Assembly: GCA_009602725.1 (NCBI GenBank)
Contig: WELB01000035.1
Span: forward strand, 99,803 to 133,513
Length of the DNA: 33,711 nucleotides
Direction of reading: 5' to 3'
Source of the DNA: Spirogloea muscicola
Taxonomy: Eukaryota > Streptophyta > Zygnematophyceae > Spirogloeales > Spirogloeaceae
Numbering within the stretch: the first letter of the stretch is position 1; each line of letters begins with the position of its first letter. Shown here one piece after another: positions 21,714 through 33,587 of this stretch. The notes under the pieces are model-generated. The model worked only from the letters and a program-made list of their open reading frames with translations, ran no database searches and was not told the origin of the DNA. Position numbers and translations under genes: made by a program.

Positions 21714-22772
21714 ATGGCACAGCCGAGATCCGGAAGCTCCCGTGGGCAGTTTGGCGGATCCGTCCCTGCGCCCGGCCGGCCGTCGGGATCGCGGATCTCG
21801 GCAGCCCTCCCCGCGACACGGCGCGGGGCACGGGGGAAGTCAAGCGGCGGGGCGAGGAAGTCGGCGCCGGGGGCAGAGAGGAGGTGCCCAAGGCAGCAAG
21901 CCAGGCGGGCAGCAGCCGGCCGGGCAGGTCAAACTTTCTCGGCGCCTGCCCGGGTTCGCCCGGCGAGGGGCGCGCGTACACACGGAGACCGTCGACGAGG
22001 ATCGAGGCGGCGCGGGGGCGGCCCTGCCTCCGGCTATGGAGCCTCCCCTGGCTATGGCGTCTACCCCTTTCTCAGACGGAGCGCCTGCCCCCCCCCCCAC
22101 CTGCCCGCGCGCGCGCCATCCCAGCNCGGCAAGGCGTTCGCCGGCGTGGAGGGGTCGCGGGGGGCAGGCTTCTCGGCCGACGGCGCCGGCGAGGACGACG
22201 ACGACGCGCCCAAGCCGCGGCGGGGCCGCAAGTCCGAGGACGGCGGCGAGCGGGGCGGCGGGAAGCGCGGCGGCGGCGGCGGCGGCGGCAAGGACGCCCT
22301 GGAGGAGCGCGTGGTGCAGATCCGGCGCGTCACCAAGGTCGTCAAGGGCGGGAAGCAGATGGCGTTCCGCGCGGTCGTGGTGGTGGGCGACCGCAAGGGC
22401 CGCGTCGGCGTGGGCGTCGGCAAGGCCAAGGAGGTGATCTCGGCGGTCCAGAAGTCGGCGACCGACGCGCGGCGGCACATGGTCACCGTGCCCATGACCA
22501 AGTACCTCACCTTCCCACACCGCGCGCTGGGCCAGTTCGGGGCCGCCCAAGTCATGCTGCGCCCCGCCGCCACCGGGACGGGCGTCATCGCCGGCGGGTC
22601 CGTGCGTATCGTTCTGGAGCTGGCCGGCGTTGAGAACGCCCTCGGCAAGGAGCTCGGCTCTGGCAACCCGCTCAACAATGCCCGTGCAGTTCTCCAGGCC
22701 GTGTCCGAGATGAAGCAGTTCCGCGATGTTGCGCGGGACCGGAACATCCCTATGGAGGAGCTCTGGAAGTAG
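21714..22772 (+). CDS. rps5: Plastid 30S ribosomal protein uS5 (nuclear-encoded)
   Basis: From about residue 193 the frame is a full S5: [40 protein letters not shown], then the C-terminal domain with [20 protein letters not shown] and [16 protein letters not shown], ending at TAG. uS5 sits in the small-subunit decoding and mRNA-entry region. The long Ser/Arg/Ala/Gly-rich N-terminal part, starting [11 protein letters not shown] at 21714, suits a chloroplast transit peptide plus an acidic and glycine-rich linker. That part spans an N at 22126 (an unreadable codon), so the start and the first 137 codons are provisional. The bacteria-like C-terminal S5 core is secure. A mitochondrial S5 is a less likely alternative. 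Confidence 0.88.
   Translation: MAQPRSGSSRGQFGGSVPAPGRPSGSRISAALPATRRGARGKSSGGARKSAPGAERRCPRQQARRAAAGRAGQTFSAPARVRPARGARTHGDRRRGSRRRGGGPASGYGASPGYGVYPFLRRSACPPPHLPARAPSQXGKAFAGVEGSRGAGFSADGAGEDDDDAPKPRRGRKSEDGGERGGGKRGGGGGGGKDALEERVVQIRRVTKVVKGGKQMAFRAVVVVGDRKGRVGVGVGKAKEVISAVQKSATDARRHMVTVPMTKYLTFPHRALGQFGAAQVMLRPAATGTGVIAGGSVRIVLELAGVENALGKELGSGNPLNNARAVLQAVSEMKQFRDVARDRNIPMEELWK
22126..22126. other. Single N inside the uS5 frame
   Basis: The N follows a GC-rich tract with a 10-C run and GCGC repeats. If it marks a join, the transit-peptide side and the S5 core may not have been adjacent, or bases are missing. Confidence 0.5.
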
Positions 22773-24479
22773 TCTGGCACATAGTCAGAGAGCCAAAGCA
22801 GCGAGGCCAGTCGGTCAGCTTGTGGCAAGTTTGCTCGTTCAGCTTGTGGCAAGTTTGCTGTTGCGCTACTCTGCCATCAATTTGCAGCTTATAGACTTAC
22901 TTGGCCCTTCTTATGACGCCTCTGGTGATGAGCACGGTCAGGGCGGCTGGATGCCGTGCTATGCACTGAGAAGCAACATATTGGCATCACTTGATGCTTC
23001 ACTTCACGCCATCAACTAAGATATCTCCGACCAGCGAGCAGTCATGTCAATGTGTAGTGGTAGGCCTGCTGCAAAGGCGAGGGCAGTGGCAAGGGGTTTG
23101 GCAGCTCATACGAATCCGCAGGTAAAGGTGGTGCTCAGCGCTGGCATGCTTAGTAGTTACCAGCAGTCCCTCGTCCTCAAGATTAGATCCGGTGTTTTGG
23201 TACTTGATTAGCTGTTAACTTCGAGGTCTGCAGCAGCACATTCAATGGCTTGCAATGTCACAGGCACCTGACATAGTACTCAAAACGTCCTGAGTAGGCT
23301 GCGAGTGTACGTATCTTGTATCTGGAGACACATTGGGAGTAGGATGCGTGAGAAGGGATGCTGTTCTGACCATTAGGTCAAGTCTCTCTTCTTAGTAATC
23401 GGCAGGGGTCAGCAACACTCATGCTGACGGTAGTCCTTGCACGGTGCGGGCAGTGTCACCGTGTCCTACAGCCCAAGCAAAATGATCACCAACAATCTGT
23501 GCAATTCTCATCTGTCTCGGTCCTCACAATGAGCCAATTGATCCTTCACACAGCTCGCTGCTGGGGCATCAAGCTTCAATGCAGCGATAGACAGCTTACT
23601 GAGAATGACCTTCTCTACACTTCTCTGAGAATGAAGTTTGATAGGCTGTGGTAAGCCAAGCGCTCTAAGATGGTCACTCTTAGATGGTACTGGCGTTGAT
23701 GTTGGGAGGCGCATGAGGATTCCAGCCACAGATCTTGCTAGCTCCGGAAGGCATTGCTGAATCTGCATGGATTATGAGTCAAGAGCACAGGTGTGAATGT
23801 TCTGCGAATGTCAGCAGATGACTATATACAAAGAACTGTTAAGAAACACAGTTTTTTCCAGGCACTTGTCACAACACCTTCTTCTGAGATGTGCTCTGAA
23901 GTAGAGAAGGTCCCCTGAGCTTGCTCTTGTCCAAGGCCTTTTGAACAGCTGCCTTCACTAATCTTGACTGGGATGCATCATCATAGTATGCTGCCTCAGA
24001 GGAAGTACGGGCAGCTGATGCATGCATTTGGCCAGGGTCTGACATGCGTCAAGGAGGGGAGATATACTTGTTCGGCCAGCCAAGTAGTGCAACTTTTCAA
24101 AGATGATTTGTCAACAGACTGAAGGATACAAGCTCCAATCTCGTGCACAAAAATCTCCAGACGCTTGCCAGTCAGACCGGCATGTTTGAAGGTCATATTA
24201 GCTCTGCCAGGGGAAGAGATGAATGCCCTTTCATAGTCAAGGCCATACCTGGACCAGTCAACACCATGCTCAAGTGCCTGAATTATGCAGCTTGAATCCG
24301 TAGTCAGGCACCCATCCTTGTACATTGTTACCTGCTACGCAGTTGCACCAAATGTTGGAACCAAGCATCAGACCCCCCAATCAGAGTAGCAGTGACAGGC
24401 CTACATGCTTCACCAAGGCTTAGTGGCAGTGAAGCACTTGACTCCAAAAGCACATCACCGGGCAGAGGCACATTGAGAG
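22773..24479. other. Intergenic or unassigned, no gene recognised
   Basis: Begins with a local near-repeat of TCAGCTTGTGGCAAGTTTGC (22817-22836 and again at about 22838). Minus-strand open segments at about 23996-24325 and 24360-24480 contain Cys-bearing sequence and could be 3' exons of the unidentified gene to the right, but they could not be joined with confidence. Confidence 0.4.
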
Positions 24480-26311
24480 GACTTGAGGGGTCAATTTAGA
24501 CCGCCTCATGACAACAAGTATATTTTGTTGCATCTACATGAGAGTATGCTGGAAGCTCCTCTGCTGGTAAGTCAATGAGTGCAATGCAGGCCTGAACTGT
24601 CCAAGGTACTGCATATCGCCCTCTTTCAGCATTCATTTGGACTGCTGATATGTGACACAGCCCAGATTCGTCCTGCCTGAAGCGAGGGAAGTTAAGGAAC
24701 TGATGCTTTTCATGTGTAGAAGATTGAGTCAAGAACATACAGAATCAGCGTGGAATCTAGCCAATGCTCACAAACCTTGCCAATCTCTTGGTCAAATGCG
24801 ATTGCACGCCTTCTTTGAATTGCTCCAAAGTTGACGAATAGTGCAAGACTGAGCTGGCAGGGATGGAACATGTCATAGCTGTATGCATACTGCTGGCTTC
24901 CTCGACCACATTGTAGTCCAATGACAACTCTCGCAGAATGGATAATGTGACTGTTGAGAAATGTTGCAGTTGCAGGTCGACCGATATCTAAACAGGGGCA
25001 TGTTCCAAGCCTCAACACTTGCGGCAGATTTAAGAATACAAAGAGAGCAACTGCAGTGATGCAATGTGATCAGAGGATTGGTGACATACTTGTGGATTGA
25101 GGACGGAGATCTTAATTGGTCCCAGCACGTCAATGTGACCAGAAGACCGGCACGAACATGTACACGACCACACACAATTGGTGCACACAATCAGCATTAT
25201 GTCCCCGCAACGTGCGGGGCTCAAAGACAGATTTTAGCGGGATAGCGGGAAAGACATACATAGACAGTATGTAAGTATTTCACCCACCGCATTGAATTGG
25301 TCATGGATGAAGACAAGCAACTCTTCAATGCGTCCCTCTGCTTCGAAGCTCAAAGTTGTGCCACTCAGGCGAGTCTCCTGTGTCTTCTCTATGCACGGAC
25401 ATTGCAGAATGACCAGGGCACCTTCACTAGGAAGGTCTGCAGTCCTCATCTCGTAGGCACGTACCAGGATGTCACTTGCAGCTGCTTTCCATCAAGCAAA
25501 TAGTTATTTGAGTATGTAGTGCCAGTGACATGGACTGACTGTATTTCAAGTCCGCCACTGTATCCAAATGGGAAGCTTGGCAAGTAGGCCCCAGGAGATC
25601 TGTCGCCCGTTCTCCTAGTCCGACAATCGCATTTCAGGTAATCATTGCTTATCTGACAGCTCCTGGCTTACCAGTTGTCATGACAAAGAGCGGATCCCCT
25701 GTTCCCAGAGAGCAATGAGTCAGTAGGCAAGCTGCTGTCAGATAGCCTGGTCAATGCAAGATAATGTTCAGTTGGTTGACACATATTCTATCAAGCAGAG
25801 ACAGGAGTTCTGTGTCAAAGACTACCGTGTCGATCTGATTGTAAGACAATTTGGAACTTACGGAGGTGCACATCGGAAGGTTCGGGCTTGCACAATGTTC
25901 GAAAGAGCTGGTTATAGTGTTCAACTAAGGTCGTCACTGGCACGCCTTGTCCTGTATCAGCTACTGCAAAATCCCCAGAGTCAGTCAAGATCGAATTTCC
26001 TGACAGTGCACAGGAGTAAGTGAAGCTAAATTGACTTCTGACAGTTCGATCTAACTTTGTAGATACCCTCTTCCGAGACACTTCGCAGCATCTGCAGGCA
26101 AGGGCAACCAGCTCACCTGTAACCTTCACACGAATAGGCAAAGGTGTGTCACAGTGAGGTGATGTATCATCTCTTTCAAGAGATGTAGGCATGACATCGA
26201 GCACCCGAGCAACTGTGACGACTATCTTTGGTGGAGGTGCAAGATTATGAAGGCTCGAGAAATTGTCAATGCGGCAGGAGCATATTGCATCTGACATAGC
26301 CTGCATACGCC
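24480..26311 (-). CDS. Unidentified multi-exon gene, partial model
   Basis: Not recognised. Several minus-strand open segments have plausible splice sites. One ends at 26117 (GTGAGC donor) and joins in phase to 25999-25861 (GTAAGT donor); 25731-25672 and a segment starting at 25614 can follow. Further open segments lie at about 25444-25290, 25190-25080, 25010-24780 and 24690-24496. Visible features: PPPKIVVTVARVLDV, SGDFAVADTGQGVPV, SPGAYLPSFPFGYSGG, ILVRAYEMRTADLPSEG and frequent Cys pairs such as CPC and CSC, suggesting an extracellular or lumenal protein. The joins around 25465-25444 do not work with a normal intron, so either the exon borders differ or there is an indel. It may be more than one gene. 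Confidence 0.4.
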
Positions 26312-26951
26312 AGCACATTGCGACTCATCTACCAATTTCCATTTCGCTGATAATGGACCACGGCCTATATGCTGTTGGTAAGGCAAGAGAAATTATGACG
26401 TAGCTTGACGACCATGAAGGCCATGCCCAGCGGAGCACCTTACGCAGGGCATTTTCATAGTACGTATCACTCCTGCAGCTGCCAATCTGCAAAGCCGCCA
26501 CAATGAAGTGCTATGCTAGTCGAAGCTTGAGTGATTGGCTGCCGGCAGACGGCGGTAGCTTACGGCATGCGCGGCCTCGATGGCGCCGCGGGCGGGCGCG
26601 CCAGCCATGGCGCAGCGGGCTAGGCTGCAGGGACGGCAAGGCCCGGCGCTTGCTGATCAGGAGAGCTGGGGGAAGTGGGTTGAAGTAGTAGCTCTCCCAA
26701 ATTTACAGTAAGTGCGGCTGCTGGTGTGGAAAGAGCGGCTGTGTAAGTCAGCCAGGGGAAGGGAATGGAGTGTGTCAAGTGATCAAGTGCAAGGGAAGCG
26801 AGTAGCTGCAGAAGGGCCGGGCCACAGAAGAATGACAACGAAAGGGGGCCTGGCAATCGGAGCGGCGCGGGCGGAGAGGAATTTCCATACAAAAATGTAC
26901 TGACATAATTTAAGAGTGGGAGATGGAGTGACAAGGGGCAGGGGAGGCGTG

Positions 26952-29259
26952 ATGTTAGCCTCGACCATGAGGCTGGCAACGCTCCGCCAGCTGCCATTAC
27001 CCCGTTCGCCGCTGCCGCCCAACTACGGTTTCTTGGCGCCGCCGCCAGCGCCGGCGCCGCCGTTGCCAGCCACCTCGCGACGCCGCATGGGAGGACCCGC
27101 CGCCGCGGCGGGCGCGGCTGACGCCGGCGACTTCCGCAAGCTCCTCGACCGGGCTACCGTAAGTTCTGTTCCCACTTGCCTCGTGTTGCCTGCAAGTCTG
27201 TGCTTACTAGCAGCTGTGAGGTCATTCATGCGTCATCGGCTCTCCTCGTAGCGGTTGTACTGACATGATACGGCATTATCCGTTTCCACACGATGTTTCT
27301 CAGCAGTACGGACATCAGTAACATGCTCAGTATCGCATGCAGGCACAGCTGACGCTTTGTACACTGAACTGAGATTTAGCAAATCTATGCCAGAAAGTGA
27401 CGGTCCTCACTGGAGCTGGCATTTCGGCAGAGAGCGGTATACCAACATTTCGTGGACAAGGTGGCCTTTGGAGGACCTGGAGTGCCCTGGTACTCATGTA
27501 TCGACTTCCTAGCGAGCACTTGGAATTCTGCAAGCAGGGAATTGTGGAGACCAGATTAGCACCATAGGGGCCCTGCTGCAATAAGAGGCTTAGAGACCTT
27601 CAAATATACTACACAGAAGGCTCTCCCAGGAAGCGGAAGACATACTTTCCTTCTCAGACAGGTTGCCTGCACCTGAATGTCAGGATCTTGCAACACCAGA
27701 GGCTTTTGCAGCTGACCCAGCTTTGGTATGGGAGTTCTACCATTACCGCCGGTCAGCATCCTACTTTCCAACCCATGATACTCCATCTTGCAGAACTATG
27801 GACTCTATTGCATCCATAACGTTAGCTTTCATGTCTTTGCTCTTGCATACATGCAGTAAGCAGGTAATGAGCCATCTTTGGCATGTCCATTTCAGGGATA
27901 TTGTCTGTAAAGCATCACCAAATGCTGCTCATCTAGCTCTCGCAGCTCTGCAGATGAGATGTAAAGCCCACGGCAAGTCATTCACCCTCTTAACTCAGGT
28001 ACCTGACCTATTGATCAATTCGCTCCATACCTGCTCCTCAGATGCACGCCTGGCTAGGAGTGTCTGCATACTTATGTCACTGAGTAGGCAATCCAAATCA
28101 TTAGGTTTTCATCCCTCACAACTGCTCCAGTTTGTAAGGAGAATCTAAATAAGTAGCATCTGATTGACAAAGGCAATGTTGCGTGCAGAACATTGATGGG
28201 CTGCATGCACAAGCAGGTAGCACAGATGTTGTGGAGCTGCATGGGTGCTTGTGGAAAACAAGATGTACAGACTGCGGTGAAATTCTGGAGAACAGAGACA
28301 TGCCAATATGCCCTGCTCTTGCTGGAAGGGTGAGTGCAGAAGTCAAAAAATCTTCTCTAGCAGATGCTGCTTCAGCTGATTCAGGCGGGGTTGTCAGCAG
28401 GTCCCTGCATTGAAAAATGCAGAGACCTTGTCCTGGATACAACATTTCTGGAGTTGAGGAGGTAGCAGCTGATGTGAGCACTATCATCTTTCTTCTGTAT
28501 CAGGGAGCTCCACATCAGCAGGCCCTGGATGCTCAAATAGAGCTTCCTGATCTTCCACGGTGCACGCGCCAGCTGCAAGACAGCAGACGGCAGTGCAGGG
28601 GACTTCTCAGGCCACATGTGGTTTGGTTTCGGGAGAACCTCGATGACATGGTATCGGAACGAGCATACGAGGCCGCCCGGCAATCAGACATCTTCATCAT
28701 TGTGGGAACGTCTGCAGTAGTTCAGGTCAGTGAAGGCATCCGCACAAATAAATAGGCAAATTCCTTGCATACTGGCAGGTTGCAATCTGACATTTGCCGT
28801 CACTGATGACCATCAGTATGTTGCTTGCAGTAGTCATTTGTGAAGGACTGAAGCACGATAACTGAGGACTTTGCTTGAGCCTGCCACAAATGCAGAGCAA
28901 GATCTTTACGATCACTAATCCTGAGGTTAATGCTATTGGCACAGCCTGCAGCTGGCTATGCCAAGGTGGCATATATGGGAGGGGCAACACTAGCAGAATT
29001 CAACATTGAGGACACTCCGATCAGCAGCAGTTGCCAGTAAGAATTGTCTGCATGTAGTGAGAGAATAGTGAGCTTTTGAGTCTGCATGATGGTCTGCTTT
29101 GTGTGACCTTCAGAATATAAGCACCAGTCAGGCTACAAGTGCAGGTCATTTGCTCCGCTGGGACAACTTGCTCACTGTTTCAGGCCACCTTTGTGCAGGT
29201 ATACTTTTCGTGGACCTTCTGCAGACGTGCTGCCAGAAATTCTTGGTTTGCCTGCATAG
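26952..29259 (+). CDS. SIRT5-class sirtuin (NAD-dependent lysine deacylase)
   Basis: Eight exons, all phases consistent: 26952-27158, 27394-27489, 27684-27751, 27896-27998, 28189-28329, 28504-28725, 28945-29036 and 29184-29259 (stop TAG), 334 residues. Motifs: [15 protein letters not shown] (NAD), WEFYHYRR with Y120 and R123 at the places that bind succinyl/malonyl-lysine in SIRT5, TQNIDGLH, catalytic H176 in ELHG, zinc Cys 184/187 and 225/236, HVVWF, VGTSAVV, AEFN, and a closing [13 protein letters not shown]. The role inferred is removal of acidic acyl groups from lysine, probably in mitochondria: the N-terminus [20 protein letters not shown] resembles a presequence. Oddities: ten residues between the second zinc Cys pair (human SIRT5 has four) and WFREN in place of the usual WFGEN. 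The first ATG in frame is at 26952. Confidence 0.92.
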
Positions 29260-30143
29260 TACCAGACTCGAACACACACTTGCATACAGTCGACGTGTAG
29301 GACATGTAGTACATATGTAATGCTGTGGCGATCTTTTGGACCAGGAGTCCATTGCACGTAGTGCTTATTGACAGTAATGGCATCTCATTACAGGCGATCT
29401 GCAAATCGCCTGTAATGCTTTTGCCCCCTTGCCTACCTATGTGGAGAGAATTATCTGGCCAACATTGATAGCTCATGTATGGTGGCTGGTCCAGCTGACT
29501 GATATGCATTTGGCCAGCTGTACGGCACGCGCAATACGGAGGCCCGCACAGGTTGACCTTGTGGCTAATGTGGTCAGAGAAGTGAACAGTTGATGCAATA
29601 GATCAAGATGAATGTACATTGCACATTGGACATAGTTGAAAAATGCAATGTTTCTGAACCAGAAATAAGCATGACCAATTGGAGGTCATCAAGATGTGGG
29701 ATACATGACCTAGTGTACATGCCTTTCTTTGTGAGACGGTATTACCACCGTCTGAGCACAACCTCAACTGCATCTACATGAACATCCTACATGAGAGTCC
29801 TATGTTCCTACTTGCTCAACCCTCTGCAACTACACGTGGCATCTCAACTCACTTATCTGACCTGCTACTTTCATTTGGTGGCAGACTTGTAAATAAGGCA
29901 GCCACCAGTCGATTTCCCGCTCTTCTCCTACAGTAGGCCTCCCGGCTAAAGAAGTGAAGCGTACAGCTGACCTACCTCTCTAGGTATGCAGTGGCTCGCT
30001 CCCTCCTAAGGGAGTCAGGAAAGGTTCAAGCCAGAGAAGAAAGCCCTAGCTAAACTCTCCTTTGCAGGATTTAAAGTTACACTAAGCAGCAATAGGCTCC
30101 ACCTTTGAATGGTTGGTACACGGGTCACTAAATGGAGGCTGAT
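29260..30143. other. Intergenic between convergent sirtuin and polygalacturonase genes
   Basis: No gene recognised. Holds the 3' regions of both genes and two hairpins (29386-29417, and 29734-29753 with 7-base arms AGACGGT/ACCGTCT). Confidence 0.5.
29386..29417. repeat. Perfect 13-base inverted repeat, 6-base loop
   Basis: CATTACAGGCGAT at 29386-29398 and its exact complement ATCGCCTGTAATG at 29405-29417 flank CTGCAA. It lies about 127 bases after the sirtuin stop codon, within a likely 3' UTR or intergenic region. Function unknown. Confidence 0.8.
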
Positions 30144-33100
30144 TTATGGGATGGGACAAGCCTGGTTGGCTGGAACGTATCCTCCTCCCTGCACGCAGGG
30201 GCCAACAGACCCGTCCTGGGAGCCATAGGCTGCAGTACATAGAATTGAAGATGGAGTGCCTGAGCCAGCGACTGTCAGATCAATATTCTGCACAGGGCAA
30301 ATTCCCAGCAATGTTCCAGATCAGTCAAAGTGCTCACATTCATTAACATCAGTTGCTGATAGCTGTAAAAGTTTTGCAGTTGCTGATTCACGTAGCCATG
30401 CTTACAGCTGTCAAAGCATGGCCTTTGATGGTTAAATGTACGCCACTGCATGCAAGGCATGACAGTATGAGCATCTTACTATCTCACAAGACATGCTAAT
30501 GACAACGTTGCTTACGGTGATGGAGACTCCCGAGCAAGGAGTCCCAGAGGCACACTCCACAGTGATCCCAGCGAAGTTGTTGAAAGGCACAACAGTGCCG
30601 TGGATGTTGGACACTTGGATGTTGGAAAGCTGAAGGCTGCTAGACGACGAGCTGCCACAGCCCCCCTGACCAAGTCACGAGTATAATCATCAGCACAGCC
30701 TTCATAGGATCCCTTTTTAGAACCATCTTCTATCCACTGTGCACCTGTTCTTTGCCACTGAGCCCAGCACTTGCTGCCCTACCCTTGTTATCAAATTTCA
30801 AGTAGCAAGCTACGATCCTTTGCTGTATGAGCAACAGTATATATTCTGAAGTGGAAGATGCATCACCTGGTTGCTGTCACAGTAGTTTTGATCAATGATA
30901 ATCGGGTTGGCGGCATTGATCATAGTGAGGTCTTTGAAAACCACATTCTGGACGGTGCCCTTGCCCCCTGACCAGGTTTTGATGCGGGCACCATTCTGAG
31001 TAGCGCTGAAGGTGCAGTCACTCACGGTGACACCGTTAACGCAGGCCGAGCTTTGATCCCTCCCAAGGCTCCCAATGCTGGACAAAGGCACACACAGTGT
31101 CGTCAGGTTTCATCCAAGCTCTGCACTTCTGCTGCCGCCTTCTACGAAGGAGACTTGTTAATCTAATAACACCTTTGATGTGGCACAACATATATGTTGC
31201 TGATACACCATCAGAACTCCACGGCGAGATTGATGAGATGCCATCTATGCCTTCTTGACTTTCAGAAGACTGCCTCACCTCACGCCGTGTCCGTGAGCAC
31301 AGTACATGTTGGTGATAGAGATGTCTGAGGTGCCGGTGGCAATGGATACGCAGTCATCCCCGTTGTCAATATGGGCATTGTTGATAAGCACGTCACTGAC
31401 ATACCCGACATGAATGCCATCCGTGTTGGGTGAGTCCGCAGGAGCAAGGATCTCAATGCCGTCAATCACCACACCTTGGCTGCGCACAAGGTAGAAAAAT
31501 TGCGTATCAGTTAGACCCTTGGCGCGCGCCTGGCCTTGCCTTCACTCTGTTGTTTCTAAACCATCCGGATGACAACCACCATGCAGAATCAGCTTCACTT
31601 GATGCGTATGCAGGGACAATTGGCCCCATGTAGTCATTGTTTTCATAAGGTCAGTGTCAGGGAACACTATGTTGAGGGCTGGTGCAGGGCTGCTGGGCAG
31701 TCAATATTATCACGTGGAGAAGGTCTCAGCCTGCTCACCAGTAGGACATAAAGAGGTGGAACCAGGGGCTGTTCTGAATAGTCACGCCCTTGATCTGCAA
31801 ATTCTTGGCCTGGTTGACCATGACCAGGTGCGGCCGGCTGCCGAGGCCGTACTCCTGCCACCACACCTGCCCTTGGCCGTCAATCGTGCCTGGCCCAACA
31901 ATGGACAGATTGTCGACGTAGTTAATCTGGATAAGGGCCTGGGGTAGCGGCTGAGGCCAATTTGAGGGCTGTTGCGGGGCCAGAATTGTACCATCCACCT
32001 GTATCAAGCAGAGGCCAGCTTGACATCAGTCAGGCCAGCCACGCCACAATCTCGTGTAATTCATGCTCCTACGAGTCAGGTCAAGACGAACAAGAAAGCT
32101 CACCACAGAGCATAGGGAATGCCGTGCATTCAAAGGAAGAGGCGCGTGAAATCACGTTGTTGCAGAGAGGGCATTGCTTACCAGGATGGTGAGGGGGCCA
32201 GCACAGGGACCACTGAAGTCAATGCCTGATATGAGAAAGTCTCCACTGCCGGGGAACAGGACCGTGCCTCCTCCCGAGGCCGAGCACGCCGCCTGCATGC
32301 ACGTGGTTAAGGTCAGCCTTCTTATGCAAGCAGCTTGCCAGAGGCACATAATGTGGCTAGGGAGGTACGCTTCAGATTGTTCAATCACCAGTCTGCAAGA
32401 AAAGCTGGTGACTGACCTGCATCGCCGCAAGGACGGCGCTGGCGTCGTTTGACTGGCCGTCGCCCTTGGCACCATAGCTCTGTACGTTGAAGGTAGCCCC
32501 TGTGGTGGGTGTAGAGATCACCACCGTGGGCGGTGGAGAAGAAGCGGGCTCAGCCGTTGTGGCCGTCGTCACAGCTCCTGGGGAGCTACCGCCGCTCTGG
32601 ACTGCGGCGCCACTGTTGGCGTCCGGCTGCTGAAGGATGGCTGCAGCAGTGCCCAGGAGCGCATTGGCAGCTACCAGGCTTGACTTCACGCGCTCCACCT
32701 GGTAATATGTATAGCCGTTTGCCAGGATGTCGTAGTGGCAGCTCTGCATCGTTTTTGCAGCGGCACAGCGGGGGGTCAGTGGAGGGGAGGTTACATAGGC
32801 CAGTCTTGTGCTCAATATATCACAGTCAGCGAGAGCCTGCTGTGACAATAAGCCTTTGATGGTCGGCGGCCGGTCTCGGCAATCATTCACGATGTAGTCA
32901 CCGATTGATGCTGGCTTCGGGTGGCCAGCAGGCGAGCCCAGGGACCAGGGCCACAGTGGCAACTCTGGACAAGCTGATCGGCGGCCCCTCACCTCGTCCG
33001 TGCCCTTGGCATTGAGCGCCTGGGTGGCGGCGGCGTTGCCCTGGCCAGTCTGGGCGAGGACGCGGGCGCGCGTGAGCGCATCCATGGCCGCCTGCAGCTG

Positions 33101-33289
33101 GCCGACGCAGGGGCCGGGACCGCCCTGCGCCCAGTACTGGGCGATCAGGAGCTCGTGCCACGCCTGCGAGATGCCGTCGATGGCCGACAGCGCGCTCCTG
33201 CACAGGCATGACGGGCTGGAGATCAGGCTTACTGCTGGGCGAGCGAGCTGCGGTGGCTGGGCCGCCAGACGGGGCCGAGAGGCCAGCAT
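30144..33289 (-). CDS. GH28 polygalacturonase (pectinase) with N-terminal extension
   Basis: Seven exons: 33289-32417, 32292-32182, 31998-31739, 31479-31279, 31077-30867, 30665-30516 and 30287-30144 (stop TAA), about 649 residues. The catalytic domain starts near residue 266 (TFNVQSYGAKGDG) and shows all four GH28 signatures: SPNTDG (D435), GDDC (D456, D457), GHG (H479) and RIK (513-515), as expected for an endo- or exo-polygalacturonase cleaving alpha-1,4-galacturonan by inversion. It is preceded by a roughly 240-residue helical, Cys-containing region with no certain family and a Ser/Thr/Pro/Ala linker (GGSSPGAVTTATTAEP). A 78-base in-frame intron may exist at 32992-32915. The true start is unclear: ATG 33289 is in frame but gives no convincing signal peptide, and another upstream exon is possible. 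Likely secreted. Confidence 0.88.
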
Positions 33290-33587
33290 TGCCGCCACCA
33301 GCTGGGATCGCCATGCGCAGACCCATCAGTCGCCAGACGAGGAGACACCCAGCTGGGCTCTGCAGCAGCTGGTCCAAGACGACAGCCGGGCGGAGCTCGG
33401 AGGCAGTGCCAGCCCAGAGCTCGGCCACCGCCCAGCTCCGCGGATCCAGCTCCCGATGGAGCAACGGGCTCAGCAATGCCACAATGCAGGCAGCCTGAGG
33501 GGCGCTCACGAGCTCTGCAGCAGCCGCCGCCGCGCCGGCGCCAGCTCGCCGGCGCCTCGGAGGCCCGCCAGGCCGCCGCTGCCGCTC

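Noticed and set aside
21467-22633. 388-codon frame overlapping uS5
   Set aside because: Out of frame with the conserved uS5 core, and its product is a poly-Arg/Gly artefact of high GC.
25754-26023. Plus-strand frame of 89 codons
   Set aside because: It overlaps better-supported minus-strand exons with matching splice phases.
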